Made by a program: the position numbers and the translations under genes. Source: Caccocola sp964450835 (GTDB lineage Bacteria > Synergistota > Synergistia > Synergistales > Synergistaceae). Taken from it: a stretch of 18,650 bases of DNA. Location: assembly GCA_964450835.1 (NCBI GenBank), contig CAYVEQ010000033.1:1-18650 (forward strand). Reading direction: 5' to 3'. Positions 1-6,749 of the stretch are shown here, piece after piece (positions within the stretch are counted from its first letter, which is position 1; each line of letters begins with the position of its first letter). The notes below the pieces were generated by a model. That model had not been told where the DNA came from, did not search any database, and worked only from the letters and a program-made list of their open reading frames with translations.

Positions 1-20
1 TTTGTGAAATGACTTATCAA

Positions 21-40
21 CGGCGCGGGAAACCGCGCCG
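21..40. terminator. GC-rich stem-loop downstream of the MobB-like gene
   Basis: A perfect 8-bp stem (CGGCGCGG / CCGCGCCG) closes a 4-base loop, GAAA on the plus strand, 20 bases past the MobB-like stop codon. On the minus strand the stem is not followed by a good T run (TTGATAAGTC). On the plus strand it is followed by a short AAAATTTTT stretch. It may end transcription from either side, but the weak U tract keeps confidence low. Confidence 0.35.
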
Positions 41-60
41 GGGGCAAAATTTTTCGAGGT

Positions 61-699
61 TTATTTTTTTATTTTTCCGTCGATGTATATGCGGACGCCA
101 TCCGAAACATCGCATCCGCCCTTTAGCGACGAAAGCATGCCGAGCACGCTCCCGCGGACAAAATCGGCGATGAAACTCTTCATCGGCAGCGGCCTCTCCC
201 CGATATATATTTTCGCACTGCGGTAAAAATCGCCTCGGACTGACACCGCGAGCCTGCGCGCCATCTCGGCCTCGTCCCCCTCGGTGAAAGCCGTTTTCCC
301 GTCTCCGGCGGCTTTTCTGTCGTATGTCATAAAGACGCCGTGAACATAAGGCGGGCGCGCCTCGCCGTTTTCTACCCAGATTTTTGGCAAATCCAGCCGT
401 TTCCCCCCCTCGACTATGACAATCTCGGTGTCCGGGAAATATCGCGAGGCAATACCTTCGGGCGACGCGTCCTCTGAAGGGGCTTCGATTCTTATTCCCT
501 CTTTTCCCCATAGAACGGAGCCTATGCCAAGCGCCGCGGCACGTCCCGTGTCCGTCCCGCGCTGCGAAATCACTTCCTCATTCGTTCTTTTTATATAGGC
601 CACTGAAACGCCGAGTTTTTTTAACTCTTCCAGAAGTTTCATGCAGAGAGTCGTTTTACCGCTGTTTTTAAAACCGGACACCGCGAAAAGCTTTGTCAT
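61..699 (-). CDS. mobB: MobB-like P-loop GTPase-family protein (molybdopterin guanine dinucleotide cofactor)
   Basis: The 212-residue product begins with a Walker A loop at residues 9-17 (GFKNSGKTT), placed as in MobB, a nucleotide-binding accessory protein for attaching GMP to molybdopterin. The motif FPDTEIVIVEGGKRLDLPK in the middle matches the usual MobB 'D..ivEG.k....pk' region. About 55 extra C-terminal residues (IYIGERPLPMKSFIADFVRG...) form a second small module, ending in a Lys-rich tail. Its start codon overlaps the stop of the upstream AI-2E permease gene by four bases (ATGA), so the two are probably cotranslated. MobA and the molybdenum enzymes are not in the window. The family call is good; the exact role of the C-terminal module is unknown to me. 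Confidence 0.85.
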   Translation of the reverse strand: MTKLFAVSGFKNSGKTTLCMKLLEELKKLGVSVAYIKRTNEEVISQRGTDTGRAAALGIGSVLWGKEGIRIEAPSEDASPEGIASRYFPDTEIVIVEGGKRLDLPKIWVENGEARPPYVHGVFMTYDRKAAGDGKTAFTEGDEAEMARRLAVSVRGDFYRSAKIYIGERPLPMKSFIADFVRGSVLGMLSSLKGGCDVSDGVRIYIDGKIKK

Positions 700-1820
700 T
701 TTTCATCACCGTCAATTATGGAATCCAAGTCCGAACTCTTTACTATATTGTGATAAATATCGAGCAGAAACATTCCGAGAGACAAAAGCAGAGGACCGAC
801 GAATACGCCGAGAAATCCCCAAGCGAAAAGCCCGCCGAAAAGCCCTATGAAAACCAGCAGCATATGTATACGGCTGCCTTCGGATATAAACACAGGCTTT
901 ATCACATTGTCAATCGAGCTGACGACACACAGCCCCCATAGAAGGAGTATTACGCAGTGCTTTATCTCATTTGAGAAAAACAGGACAAGCGCCCCGGGCA
1001 ACCAGACAGCGGGAGTGCCCACGAAAGGTATCATCGCTGTCATGAACATGCAGAAACCGAAAAAAACAGGATGCGGCAGCTCAACGAACCACCAGCCGAC
1101 GCCGCCGAGCACGCCCTGCACCGCCGCCGTCATGATTATGCCGAAGAAAACGGCGCGCAGCATCACCGCTATTCTTTTTATGAAGCCTTGGCGCTCGTCT
1201 GATTTCAACGGCAGCAGCTCGACTATGTAGCCGATCATTTTTTCCCCGTCGCGCACCAGAAAGAATGATGTGACAGAAACTACGAGCAGCAGGAACAGCA
1301 CTTTCAGTACGCTTTCAAAGATCTGGCTGGAAACTGCGCGCAGGAAGCGTGTCACCAGCTGCGCGCCGTTTCTTACAATCGCGTCCACAAACGGAAGATC
1401 TGTTATAATGTCAAACTCGTTGATGAAACTCCCTACAATCGGAATGTCCTGTAACATCAGAATGATGTCGCGATAGGAGCCCGAGATTAGGCCGCTTTCA
1501 AGGATTTGCCTGCCGATACGAATAGCTTCGCGTGTCAGGAACATAGTCAGGAGCAGCAGCGGAATCGCTATAAATATAACGATAACGCCGGTGCTGACGG
1601 CTGCGGCGATATTTTTATACCTGTCGCGAAAGATGCGGTGGTAGAGGTATTTATAGAGCGGGTGACCGAAGTAGGAAAAAAGTATCGACCATATAAGAGG
1701 AATCGCGAGCGGCTTTATGATGTACCATGAAATCAGCACGAAAAATAAAAGCATGAGCACGAAAGGGAGGACGCTTGAACGTATCTTCTTCACGGCAAGC
1801 GCGTATCTTTTATCGGGCAT
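696..1820 (-). CDS. AI-2E family transporter (PF01594-type polytopic membrane protein)
   Basis: The 374-residue protein has the hydrophobic pattern of the AI-2E/TqsA/PerM superfamily. Two N-terminal membrane segments (about 17-55) and one near 72-92 come first, then a polar stretch with amphipathic helices (about 95-165), then about five further segments. The family-typical glycine-rich motif near the C terminus reads GLFAWGFLGVFVGPLLL. Members move small molecules or ions across the inner membrane; some export autoinducer-2 and others act as Na+/H+ antiporters, so the substrate cannot be told from sequence. A good Shine-Dalgarno site (GGAGGAGTG) lies 5-8 bases before the ATG at 1818-1820. 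It is the first gene of a two-gene unit with the MobB-like gene. Confidence 0.9.
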   Translation of the reverse strand: MPDKRYALAVKKIRSSVLPFVLMLLFFVLISWYIIKPLAIPLIWSILFSYFGHPLYKYLYHRIFRDRYKNIAAAVSTGVIVIFIAIPLLLLTMFLTREAIRIGRQILESGLISGSYRDIILMLQDIPIVGSFINEFDIITDLPFVDAIVRNGAQLVTRFLRAVSSQIFESVLKVLFLLLVVSVTSFFLVRDGEKMIGYIVELLPLKSDERQGFIKRIAVMLRAVFFGIIMTAAVQGVLGGVGWWFVELPHPVFFGFCMFMTAMIPFVGTPAVWLPGALVLFFSNEIKHCVILLLWGLCVVSSIDNVIKPVFISEGSRIHMLLVFIGLFGGLFAWGFLGVFVGPLLLSLGMFLLDIYHNIVKSSDLDSIIDGDEK

Positions 1821-2074
1821 AGAATCACTCCTCCACCGACGAACCGCGAACCCGGAGGCCCGCAGCGGATTATCCGCATAATAAAATGCTATCAGCCTTT
1901 CGGCCGGTAGTCAAATTTTATTACGCACGCGACACGCAGGCTTTTGTGTAAATAGTAGGGAACAGGCGCAAGAGTCGGCTCAAGAGGAGCTCTTGCGATC
2001 CTTTCGCGGCTTACGCAGGCGCCGCGCGGTCTTTCATGTAAAATTTTCCGTTTTTTCAGAGCTCTTCGCGGCAC
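1821..2074. other. Gene-poor spacer between HtrA terminator and AI-2E gene, with nested hairpins
   Basis: No convincing gene lies here. A 60-codon minus-strand reading frame (1892-2074) starts inside the terminator region, has no ribosome binding site and has a basic, low-complexity product, so I do not call it. The spacer holds the promoter-like site for the AI-2E gene, a small hairpin GCGGA-TTA-TCCGC (1865-1877), and two mutually exclusive hairpins. In these, CAAGAG occurs at 1969-1974 and again at 1981-1986, and both copies can pair with CTCTTG at 1990-1995; the outer pairing extends to 8 bp (CGCAAGAG/CTCTTGCG). Confidence 0.5.
1886..1914 (-). promoter_or_regulatory. Candidate sigma-70-type promoter for the AI-2E/mobB unit
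   Basis: On the minus strand, TTGACT (1909-1914) and TAGCAT (1886-1891) are separated by 17 bases, about 70 bases upstream of the ATG at 1820. A TATTAT lies slightly further downstream as an alternative -10. The -35 is good and the -10 matches the consensus at 4 of 6 positions. Confidence 0.45.
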
Positions 2075-2101
2075 AAAAAAGCGGACGGCTCTGCCGTCCG
2101 C
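2075..2101 (-). terminator. Intrinsic terminator of the HtrA gene
   Basis: A perfect 9-bp stem, GCGGACGGC / GCCGTCCGC, with a 3-base loop, is followed on the minus strand by TTTTTT. It sits 23 bases past the HtrA stop codon and is a textbook rho-independent terminator. Confidence 0.9.
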
Positions 2102-2124
2102 TCCTGTAACACGCCGGGTTATTT

Positions 2125-3636
2125 TTATTCCTCGTCGCCCGATGAGATGAAGAGAGTCTGTCCGCCGCGCGAGACAAGGAAACCGAAAGCTTTTGTTTTT
2201 TTGTTCATCACGCGCTCCCAGTCCTCGATCGAGTTGATTTTCATGCGGTTTATCTCAAGTATGACGTCTCCGGCACGAAGCCCGCTGCGCTGGCCGCGTG
2301 AGCCGCGCTTTACTGAAACGACCACGACTCCGCCGCTTTCGCCAAGGCCGTTGGCTTCGCTGAATTCCTCGCTGTTCGGGACAACCGTTATCCCCATGCG
2401 CTGTGACTCGGCCGGCTGCTCTTTTTCACTTCTTTTGCTCGATGGTCTTTCACCGAGAGATTTTACGCCGCTTACGTCGCCGAGCGTCACTTCAAGAGTC
2501 ATCTTCTTGCCCTCGCGGTAGATTTCAAAATCTACCTTGTCGCCAGCTATCTTGTTGCGCACCGCGTAAACTACGTCTTCGCTCGTTTTCACATCTTTGT
2601 CGCCTATTTTGACAATTACGTCTCCGCGTTTGAGACCAAACTTTTCAGCCGGCGAGCCGGGCTGTATGTCCGCAATGATGGAGCCTTCTTTTACCGGGAT
2701 CTTATATGCCTCGACGAGCGGGGCGCTCAGCGGCTGAACCGTTGCGCCGAGCCACCCGCGGCGCACCTCGCCGTGTTTGATAAGGTCGTCCATAACCTGT
2801 TTTGCCATATTTACCGGTATCGCGAAGCCAATGCCCTGAGCGTATGGGATTATCGCCGTATTAATGCCTATTACGCTGCCGTTTATGTCGATGAGCGGGC
2901 CGCCGCTGTTGCCCGGGTTAATGGCCGCGTCCGTCTGGATGAACCCCTGGAAGTTAACTCCGGGCGCCTGAAGCGTCCTGTTTTTCGCGGAGACAATCCC
3001 CGCCGTGACTGTGCTGCCGAATCCGTAAGGATTGCCGATAGCCACCGCCACTTCGCCGACTTCTGTCGCGTCTGAATCACCGAGCGGCAGGAACGGAAGA
3101 TCTTTACCCTCGATTTGTATCACGGCGAGGTCGAAGGTCGGATCCTGTCCGATTTTCTTCGCGTCGAAAGTTCTTCCGTCGAGCATTGTCACGCGGATCT
3201 TATCCGCCTCCTCGACGACGTGATTGTTCGTCAGAATATATCCCTCTTTGCTGACGATAAAACCCGAGCCCTTACCGCGGCGCGGCACTTTCCTCGGCTG
3301 CAGCTGACCGAAGAATTCATCCCCGAAAAATTCGTCGAAGAAGGGATGTCCCTGGAAGGGGTTCTCTATCGGCTGCTGCGTAACCATGCTCTCCACGTCG
3401 ATGTTGACGACGGCGGGCGAGCTTCTTTTTACAATCTGCACGAGCGGGTTTCTGACATCAGCGCCCGCGGGCGGAGAAGCCACCGCTTCGCCAGATGTGT
3501 TTGTCTCTTCAACAAGGCCGATGGCCCCGCTCTCGCCAAGCGTGTATCTTGTCGCTATATACGAACCGACTGTGCCGCCCGCGAAAAGTATAAGCGCTGC
3601 CAGTGCAGCCGTCGCAATTTTTTTGAATTTCTCCAA
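2125..3636 (-). CDS. htrA: HtrA/DegQ-type (Do family) periplasmic serine protease with two PDZ domains
   Basis: The 503-residue product has an N-terminal membrane anchor or signal segment (about residues 6-30). A trypsin-like domain carries the catalytic triad H139 (TNNHVV), D169 (DLAVIQI) and S244 (GNSGGPL). Two PDZ domains follow (about 293-385 and 415-495), joined by a charged linker rich in S, K, E and R (about 395-415). HtrA proteases degrade or refold damaged proteins in the envelope. The LA loop is a Phe-rich stretch (HPFFDEFFGDEFFG, 97-110), as is common in bacterial HtrAs. The start is TTG at 3634-3636, supported by GGAGGTG seven bases upstream; no ATG is better placed. The gene stands alone, with its own promoter and terminator, next to the rpmH-jag cluster. 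The family call is firm; DegP versus DegQ cannot be distinguished. Confidence 0.95.
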   Translation of the reverse strand: MEKFKKIATAALAALILFAGGTVGSYIATRYTLGESGAIGLVEETNTSGEAVASPPAGADVRNPLVQIVKRSSPAVVNIDVESMVTQQPIENPFQGHPFFDEFFGDEFFGQLQPRKVPRRGKGSGFIVSKEGYILTNNHVVEEADKIRVTMLDGRTFDAKKIGQDPTFDLAVIQIEGKDLPFLPLGDSDATEVGEVAVAIGNPYGFGSTVTAGIVSAKNRTLQAPGVNFQGFIQTDAAINPGNSGGPLIDINGSVIGINTAIIPYAQGIGFAIPVNMAKQVMDDLIKHGEVRRGWLGATVQPLSAPLVEAYKIPVKEGSIIADIQPGSPAEKFGLKRGDVIVKIGDKDVKTSEDVVYAVRNKIAGDKVDFEIYREGKKMTLEVTLGDVSGVKSLGERPSSKRSEKEQPAESQRMGITVVPNSEEFSEANGLGESGGVVVVSVKRGSRGQRSGLRAGDVILEINRMKINSIEDWERVMNKKTKAFGFLVSRGGQTLFISSGDEE

Positions 3637-3685
3637 ACCGAAACACCTCCAAAATGTCTCTCTGATATTCGCCCTGCTGCTTGAT

Positions 3686-3713
3686 ATAATAGCATAAGGT
3701 CAACAAAAGTCAA
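3686..3713 (-). promoter_or_regulatory. Promoter of the HtrA gene
   Basis: On the minus strand TTGACT (3708-3713) is followed after 16 bases by TATTAT (3686-3691). A TG dinucleotide one base before the -10 makes it an extended -10 (TGCTATTAT). It lies about 50 bases upstream of the TTG start. A second TTGACC just inside the spacer is too close to the -10 to be the -35. Confidence 0.7.
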
Positions 3714-3770
3714 TGAATACGCGTCAAAAAGGCAAATTTTTTTCTCCGTGCAGATACCGCCGCACAGACA

Positions 3771-3811
3771 AAAAGCGCGGAGCCCACAGCGTGTGCCGTG
3801 TGACTCCGCGC
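3771..3811 (-). terminator. Intrinsic terminator ending the rpmH-jag cluster
   Basis: Minus-strand stem GCGCGGAG (3804-3811) / CTCCGCGC (3775-3782), with a further CACA/TGTG pairing inside the loop region, followed by a TTTTT run. It is about 38 bases past the jag stop codon and separates the cluster from HtrA. Confidence 0.85.
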
Positions 3812-3849
3812 GGGAATTAAAACAAAGCGGCGCTATCGCACCGCGCAAA

Positions 3850-4530
3850 TCAGTTGAACCTGCGGCCTCTTTCGCGCCTGTGCCCCGCTGTCGGGCAGAC
3901 AAGCACGCGGCGGAACGGCTCTTCACCGATGGAACGCGTCTCTACGTCTTTGTTGTCGCGCAGCGCAATGTGTATAAGACGCCTCTCCCAGCTCGACATC
4001 GGCTCGAGGCTGACGGGAGAGCCTTTACGCTTTGCCTCGCGCGCTATTGATTCTGCCAGCCGGCGTAGCGTCTGTTCGCGGCGCGCCCTGTAACCGCCGC
4101 AGTCAAAACGCACGCGGCGAGTGGACATATCGTCGTGGCAGACAAGATTCGTAATATATTCGAGAGCTTTCAGCGTCTCGCCGTAACGTCCTATCACAAC
4201 GCCGGCGTCCTCTCCGACAAGATTGACTATCCCGTCGTCGGTAAGCTCCGGAATGAGATCGAGATCCATCTTATCGAGCATTTCGTTTACAAAATGGCAC
4301 GACCTGATATAAGAAACCGGCGCGAAGGGCGCTATCTCAACTTTATATGTCGAACCCAAGAGTCCGAAGAGTTTTTTGTCCTCTGATAAAACCTTAACGT
4401 CTATATCATTAGGTTTTATGCCCCATATTTCGGCGCCTTTTGCTTTGGCGTCATCGATGGAGGAACATTCGACGACACGGTTTTCTATTTCAGGCATCGG
4501 CATAAGCTCCGTATCTGAGATATTTTTCAT
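3850..4530 (-). CDS. jag: KhpB/Jag RNA-binding protein (Jag_N, KH and R3H domains)
   Basis: The 226-residue protein shows the full Jag layout. A Jag_N domain (about 16-67) contains KKLFGLLG. A KH domain follows with its GxxG loop at 114-117 (IGRYGETL). A C-terminal R3H domain (about 150-212) has the R-x3-H core at R183 and H187 (WERRLIH). KhpB binds many transcripts, together with KhpA in Gram-positive species, and influences cell division and envelope homeostasis. It starts two bases after the yidC stop, so translational coupling is likely, and the yidC-jag order is a conserved neighbourhood. The last ten or so residues are a basic tail (HRRERGRRF), which could add nonspecific RNA affinity. 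Confidence 0.93.
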   Translation of the reverse strand: MKNISDTELMPMPEIENRVVECSSIDDAKAKGAEIWGIKPNDIDVKVLSEDKKLFGLLGSTYKVEIAPFAPVSYIRSCHFVNEMLDKMDLDLIPELTDDGIVNLVGEDAGVVIGRYGETLKALEYITNLVCHDDMSTRRVRFDCGGYRARREQTLRRLAESIAREAKRKGSPVSLEPMSSWERRLIHIALRDNKDVETRSIGEEPFRRVLVCPTAGHRRERGRRFN

Positions 4531-4532
4531 AG

Positions 4533-5375
4533 CTAATCCTCGTCGTCCTCGTCTTCTTCTTCGTCGTCGTCATCCACGCCGCGGGCGGCGACAGGTTTGT
4601 TTTTGTGAAGCGTCGGCTTGATGGCGAGCTGCTCTTTGGTTTTCTTGACGACAAGATACTGCTGCACTATGCCGATGAGAGAAGAGAGCCCCCAGTAGAG
4701 CATAACGCCGCCCGGCATTGAAAGGCAGATGAACGCCATGAAAACAGGCATTATCGTATTCATCATCGCCATCTGCGGGTTGTTGCCCGCGCCGGAGAGC
4801 TTCTGCTGCGCCCATGTCATGAATGAAATAGCTATAAGCAGAATTAGGTTGCCTAAATAAAGGCCTGCGTTGGCAAGGCCCGCCGGGTTTGACAAAACTC
4901 CGCTGAGAACCTGGAATATGCTGTAAACACCACCCGGTTCCGGCGCGACGCCGACTGCCTTGGCAAGGCCGGCTGTCGCGGACGAGCCGAGCGCGACACC
5001 GAAGAATGTCGTATCGGCAAAGTCATAGGCGTTCAGCACTCTGAAAAGAATTATAAGGATGGGAAGCTGCACAAGAATAGGAAGGCACCCCGCCGCGGGG
5101 TTTACCTTATATTCCTTGTAGAGACGCATCGTTTCCTGATTCAGTCTTTCTCTGTCGTTGCCGTACTTTTCCTGAATCACCTTCAGCATAGGCTGAATTT
5201 TCTGCATCTGTCGCATACTCACCATCTGCTTCTGGTTCAGAGGGTAAAGCGCGAGCCGCACTATAATGGTGAGGGCGATTATAGCCAGTCCGTATGAATG
5301 AGTCATCCCGTACAGAAATTCAAGAACCGAAAGAAGGAGCCGGCTGGCCCCGTCCCAAATACCCAAAACTTTCAC
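4533..5375 (-). CDS. yidC: YidC/Oxa1 family membrane protein insertase, short form with acidic tail
   Basis: The 280-residue product inserts proteins into the inner membrane, alone or with Sec. It has the five-helix Oxa1 core: TM1 about 24-46 with the conserved groove Arg at R40 (TIIVRLALYPL), a cytoplasmic hairpin (about 47-93), TM2 about 97-117, then helices about 170-190, 205-220 and 223-243. It lacks the large periplasmic P1 domain of proteobacterial YidC and has no lipobox Cys as in Firmicutes. The C terminus is odd: residues 268-280 are all Asp or Glu, whereas YidC tails are usually basic. The start is GTG at 5373-5375, which directly abuts the yidD stop (TAG); AAAGGA lies just upstream. 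It sits in the conserved rpmH-rnpA-yidD-yidC-jag order. Confidence 0.95.
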   Translation of the reverse strand: MKVLGIWDGASRLLLSVLEFLYGMTHSYGLAIIALTIIVRLALYPLNQKQMVSMRQMQKIQPMLKVIQEKYGNDRERLNQETMRLYKEYKVNPAAGCLPILVQLPILIILFRVLNAYDFADTTFFGVALGSSATAGLAKAVGVAPEPGGVYSIFQVLSGVLSNPAGLANAGLYLGNLILLIAISFMTWAQQKLSGAGNNPQMAMMNTIMPVFMAFICLSMPGGVMLYWGLSSLIGIVQQYLVVKKTKEQLAIKPTLHKNKPVAARGVDDDDEEEDEDDED

Positions 5376-5675
5376 CTATCCTTTCGAAGTTTGCTCCCTA
5401 AGCCTCAGAAGCATTCCCAACCATTTCCGCGCGGCGACCTCGTCGTGTCCCGGCACTGGGTCGAAACCGCCTTCATGCCACGGGCCGCATTTCAGCAGTC
5501 TGACGACGGCAAGATGCGCGCCGACAAGCGGCCCGTACATATTCAGAGCCTCAGCCGCATATTCCGAACAACTCGGATAAAATCTGCATTTTCCGCCTCC
5601 GAGCAACGGGGAGAGAGCCGCCTGATAAAATCGGACGGCAAAAAGCATCACAAAAGCGCATGCGCGTCCGATCAA
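5376..5675 (-). CDS. yidD: YidD membrane protein insertion efficiency factor
   Basis: The core RFYQAALSPLLGGGKCRFYP, followed by SCSEYAAEAL and ending near DPVP, is the YidD signature with its conserved cysteines. YidD is a small inner-membrane-associated protein that helps YidC-dependent insertion. I place the start at TTG 5673-5675, which overlaps the rnpA stop (TTGA) and gives about 100 residues, 14 of them before RFYQ, as in typical members. The frame is open upstream to an ATG at 5747 (123 residues, 76-base overlap with rnpA), and there are GTG/ATG codons near 5651 and 5648. None has a good Shine-Dalgarno site, so the start is uncertain. Residues after DPVP form a longer tail (about 23 residues) than in many homologues. 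Confidence 0.88.
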   Translation of the reverse strand: MIGRACAFVMLFAVRFYQAALSPLLGGGKCRFYPSCSEYAAEALNMYGPLVGAHLAVVRLLKCGPWHEGGFDPVPGHDEVAARKWLGMLLRLREQTSKG

Positions 5676-6064
5676 CCGCGTTTTGAATCTGCGCTCCAAT
5701 CCGCACCGGGCCACTCTTTCGAGAGAAGCCCGCAACGCTCCATGCATGAGGCAAGGTCGTAATATACATCGCGAGCGCTCGCGCCAAGCCCGCTCTCACG
5801 CAGTGAGGCGACGAACCAGACACTTTCTCTGACCCACGGGAGCAACCGCCGCGCGGCTTCCCGCAACAGGCGTCTCCCGCGAACCCTGCGGGCGCCGCAG
5901 GCGATTTTCTTGCCTACGGCAACGCCGGCACGCGCCGGGCCTTCCGCTTTCGTCACATATAACAACCGCACCAGCCCGCCTGAGTCACGACGTCCGGTGC
6001 GGAAAACAAAATCAAACTGCCACCCCTTTTTAAGACGCGCGGCAGATGAGAACCCGAAATCCAC
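5672..6064 (-). CDS. rnpA: Ribonuclease P protein component
   Basis: The 130-residue basic protein follows rpmH by six bases, the near-universal position of rnpA. The N-terminal pattern LKKGWQFDFVFRTGRR and the central block GVAVGKKIACGARRVRGRRL (residues 47-66) match the RnpA fold; the protein helps the RNase P RNA mature the 5' ends of tRNAs. The family's central RNR motif is altered: where most members read K-R-N-R-x-K-R-L-L-R-E, this one reads R-R-V-R-G-R-R-L-L-R-E, so Asn is replaced by Val at residue 61. The start is GTG at 6062-6064 with a weak ribosome binding site, consistent with coupling to rpmH. The 3' end overlaps the likely yidD start. Confidence 0.92.
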   Translation of the reverse strand: MDFGFSSAARLKKGWQFDFVFRTGRRDSGGLVRLLYVTKAEGPARAGVAVGKKIACGARRVRGRRLLREAARRLLPWVRESVWFVASLRESGLGASARDVYYDLASCMERCGLLSKEWPGADWSADSKRG

Positions 6065-6070
6065 CAGAAC

Positions 6071-6205
6071 CTATACGGCGAGCCGCGCCCTGCCCTTACG
6101 GCGGCGATTCCTGAGTATACGGCGGCCGCTCGGCGTCGCGGAACGCTCAAGGAAACCCATTGTCCGTTTCCTTCTCAGATTGTGCGGCTGAAACGTTCTT
6201 TTCAC
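6071..6205 (-). CDS. rpmH: Ribosomal protein L34
   Basis: The 44-residue, Arg/Lys-rich product KRTFQPHNLRRKRTMGFLER... ending in NRRRKGRARL is an unmistakable L34, a small protein of the large ribosomal subunit. The start is GTG at 6203-6205, set by a strong GGAGGTG six bases upstream. The frame is open further upstream, but the extension (residues MLYLASCLGG...) covers the promoter and is not family sequence. It is the first gene of the rpmH-rnpA-yidD-yidC-jag cluster. Confidence 0.97.
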   Translation of the reverse strand: MKRTFQPHNLRRKRTMGFLERSATPSGRRILRNRRRKGRARLAV

Positions 6206-6260
6206 AGATAACACCTCCTGTGCAGTGCTGCATTCAAAAAAACAAATTCTTTCCAGAATT

Positions 6261-6290
6261 ATTATAGCAAGGTTACCCCCCAAACAACTT
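6261..6290 (-). promoter_or_regulatory. Promoter of the rpmH cluster
   Basis: On the minus strand a perfect TATAAT (6261-6266) is preceded by TGC, giving the extended -10 TGCTATAAT, about 56 bases before the rpmH start. Upstream, TTGTTT (6282-6287, 15-base spacer) or AAGTTG (6285-6290, 18-base spacer) could act as a poor -35. A run of G lies in the spacer. Confidence 0.75.
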
Positions 6291-6360
6291 GCTAAATATA
6301 ACATAGAGCCTCCGTTAGGGCAAGGAAGGCCGGGAAAATTCCGGGAAAATTTTTGATGTA

Positions 6361-6390
6361 TTGCGCAACCCCGATATTTTATGGTAAAAT
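6361..6390 (+). promoter_or_regulatory. Promoter of rpsT
   Basis: TTGCGC (6361-6366) and TAAAAT (6385-6390) are 18 bases apart, with TGG just before the -10 (extended -10 TGGTAAAAT). An alternative pair is TTGATG (6353-6358) with TATTTT (6375-6380). An exact 11-base tandem duplication, CCGGGAAAATT twice (6330-6351), lies immediately upstream. Confidence 0.6.
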
Positions 6391-6421
6391 CGCCATTGTC
6401 TTTGTGAAGGAGGTGACGGCA

Positions 6422-6688
6422 TTGCCGAACAAGAAATCAGCTAAAAAACGAGTCCTGATCGCCGAGAGAAACCGCATCTACAACCGTTTCTGGAAGACCC
6501 GCTGCAAGAACGCGGTGAAGAAACTTCTCGAAGCGGTGGAAAGCAAGGATCTTGAACTTGCGACGAAGAGGCTGAACGAGGCTCAGAGCGTACTGGACAA
6601 GGCGGTAGTGAAGGGCGTCGTCCACCGTAACACAGCGGCGCGCCGCAAGGCAAACATCACGGCAAAGGTCAAAGCCCTGTCGGCATAG
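6422..6688 (+). CDS. rpsT: Ribosomal protein S20
   Basis: The 88-residue lysine/arginine-rich product matches S20, a small-subunit protein that binds 16S rRNA. It shows PNKKSAKKRV near the start, a three-helix pattern, and the conserved end GVVHRNTAARRKANITAKV. The start is TTG at 6422-6424, set by AAGGAGGTG eight bases upstream. The frame is open upstream to an ATG at 6353, but that would run through the promoter and the ribosome binding site. A non-ATG start is a known feature of S20 in other bacteria, where it takes part in translational autocontrol; that it does so here is inference. The gene is divergent from rpmH. Confidence 0.95.
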   Translation: MPNKKSAKKRVLIAERNRIYNRFWKTRCKNAVKKLLEAVESKDLELATKRLNEAQSVLDKAVVKGVVHRNTAARRKANITAKVKALSA

Positions 6689-6724
6689 GCTCCGCTTCGC
6701 GTCGAATTTCCATAGAATATAACC

Positions 6725-6749
6725 GGGGGGCCGCGAGGCCTCTTTTTTT
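6725..6749 (+). terminator. Intrinsic terminator of rpsT
   Basis: GGGGGGCC / GGCCTCTT with loop GCGA forms a stem of four GC pairs extended by G-C and G-U pairs, and runs into TCTTTTTTT. It begins 36 bases past the rpsT stop codon. Confidence 0.75.

Noticed and set aside
1892..2074. 60-codon minus-strand frame in the HtrA/AI-2E spacer
   Set aside because: It starts in the HtrA terminator region, has no ribosome binding site and has a biased basic composition.
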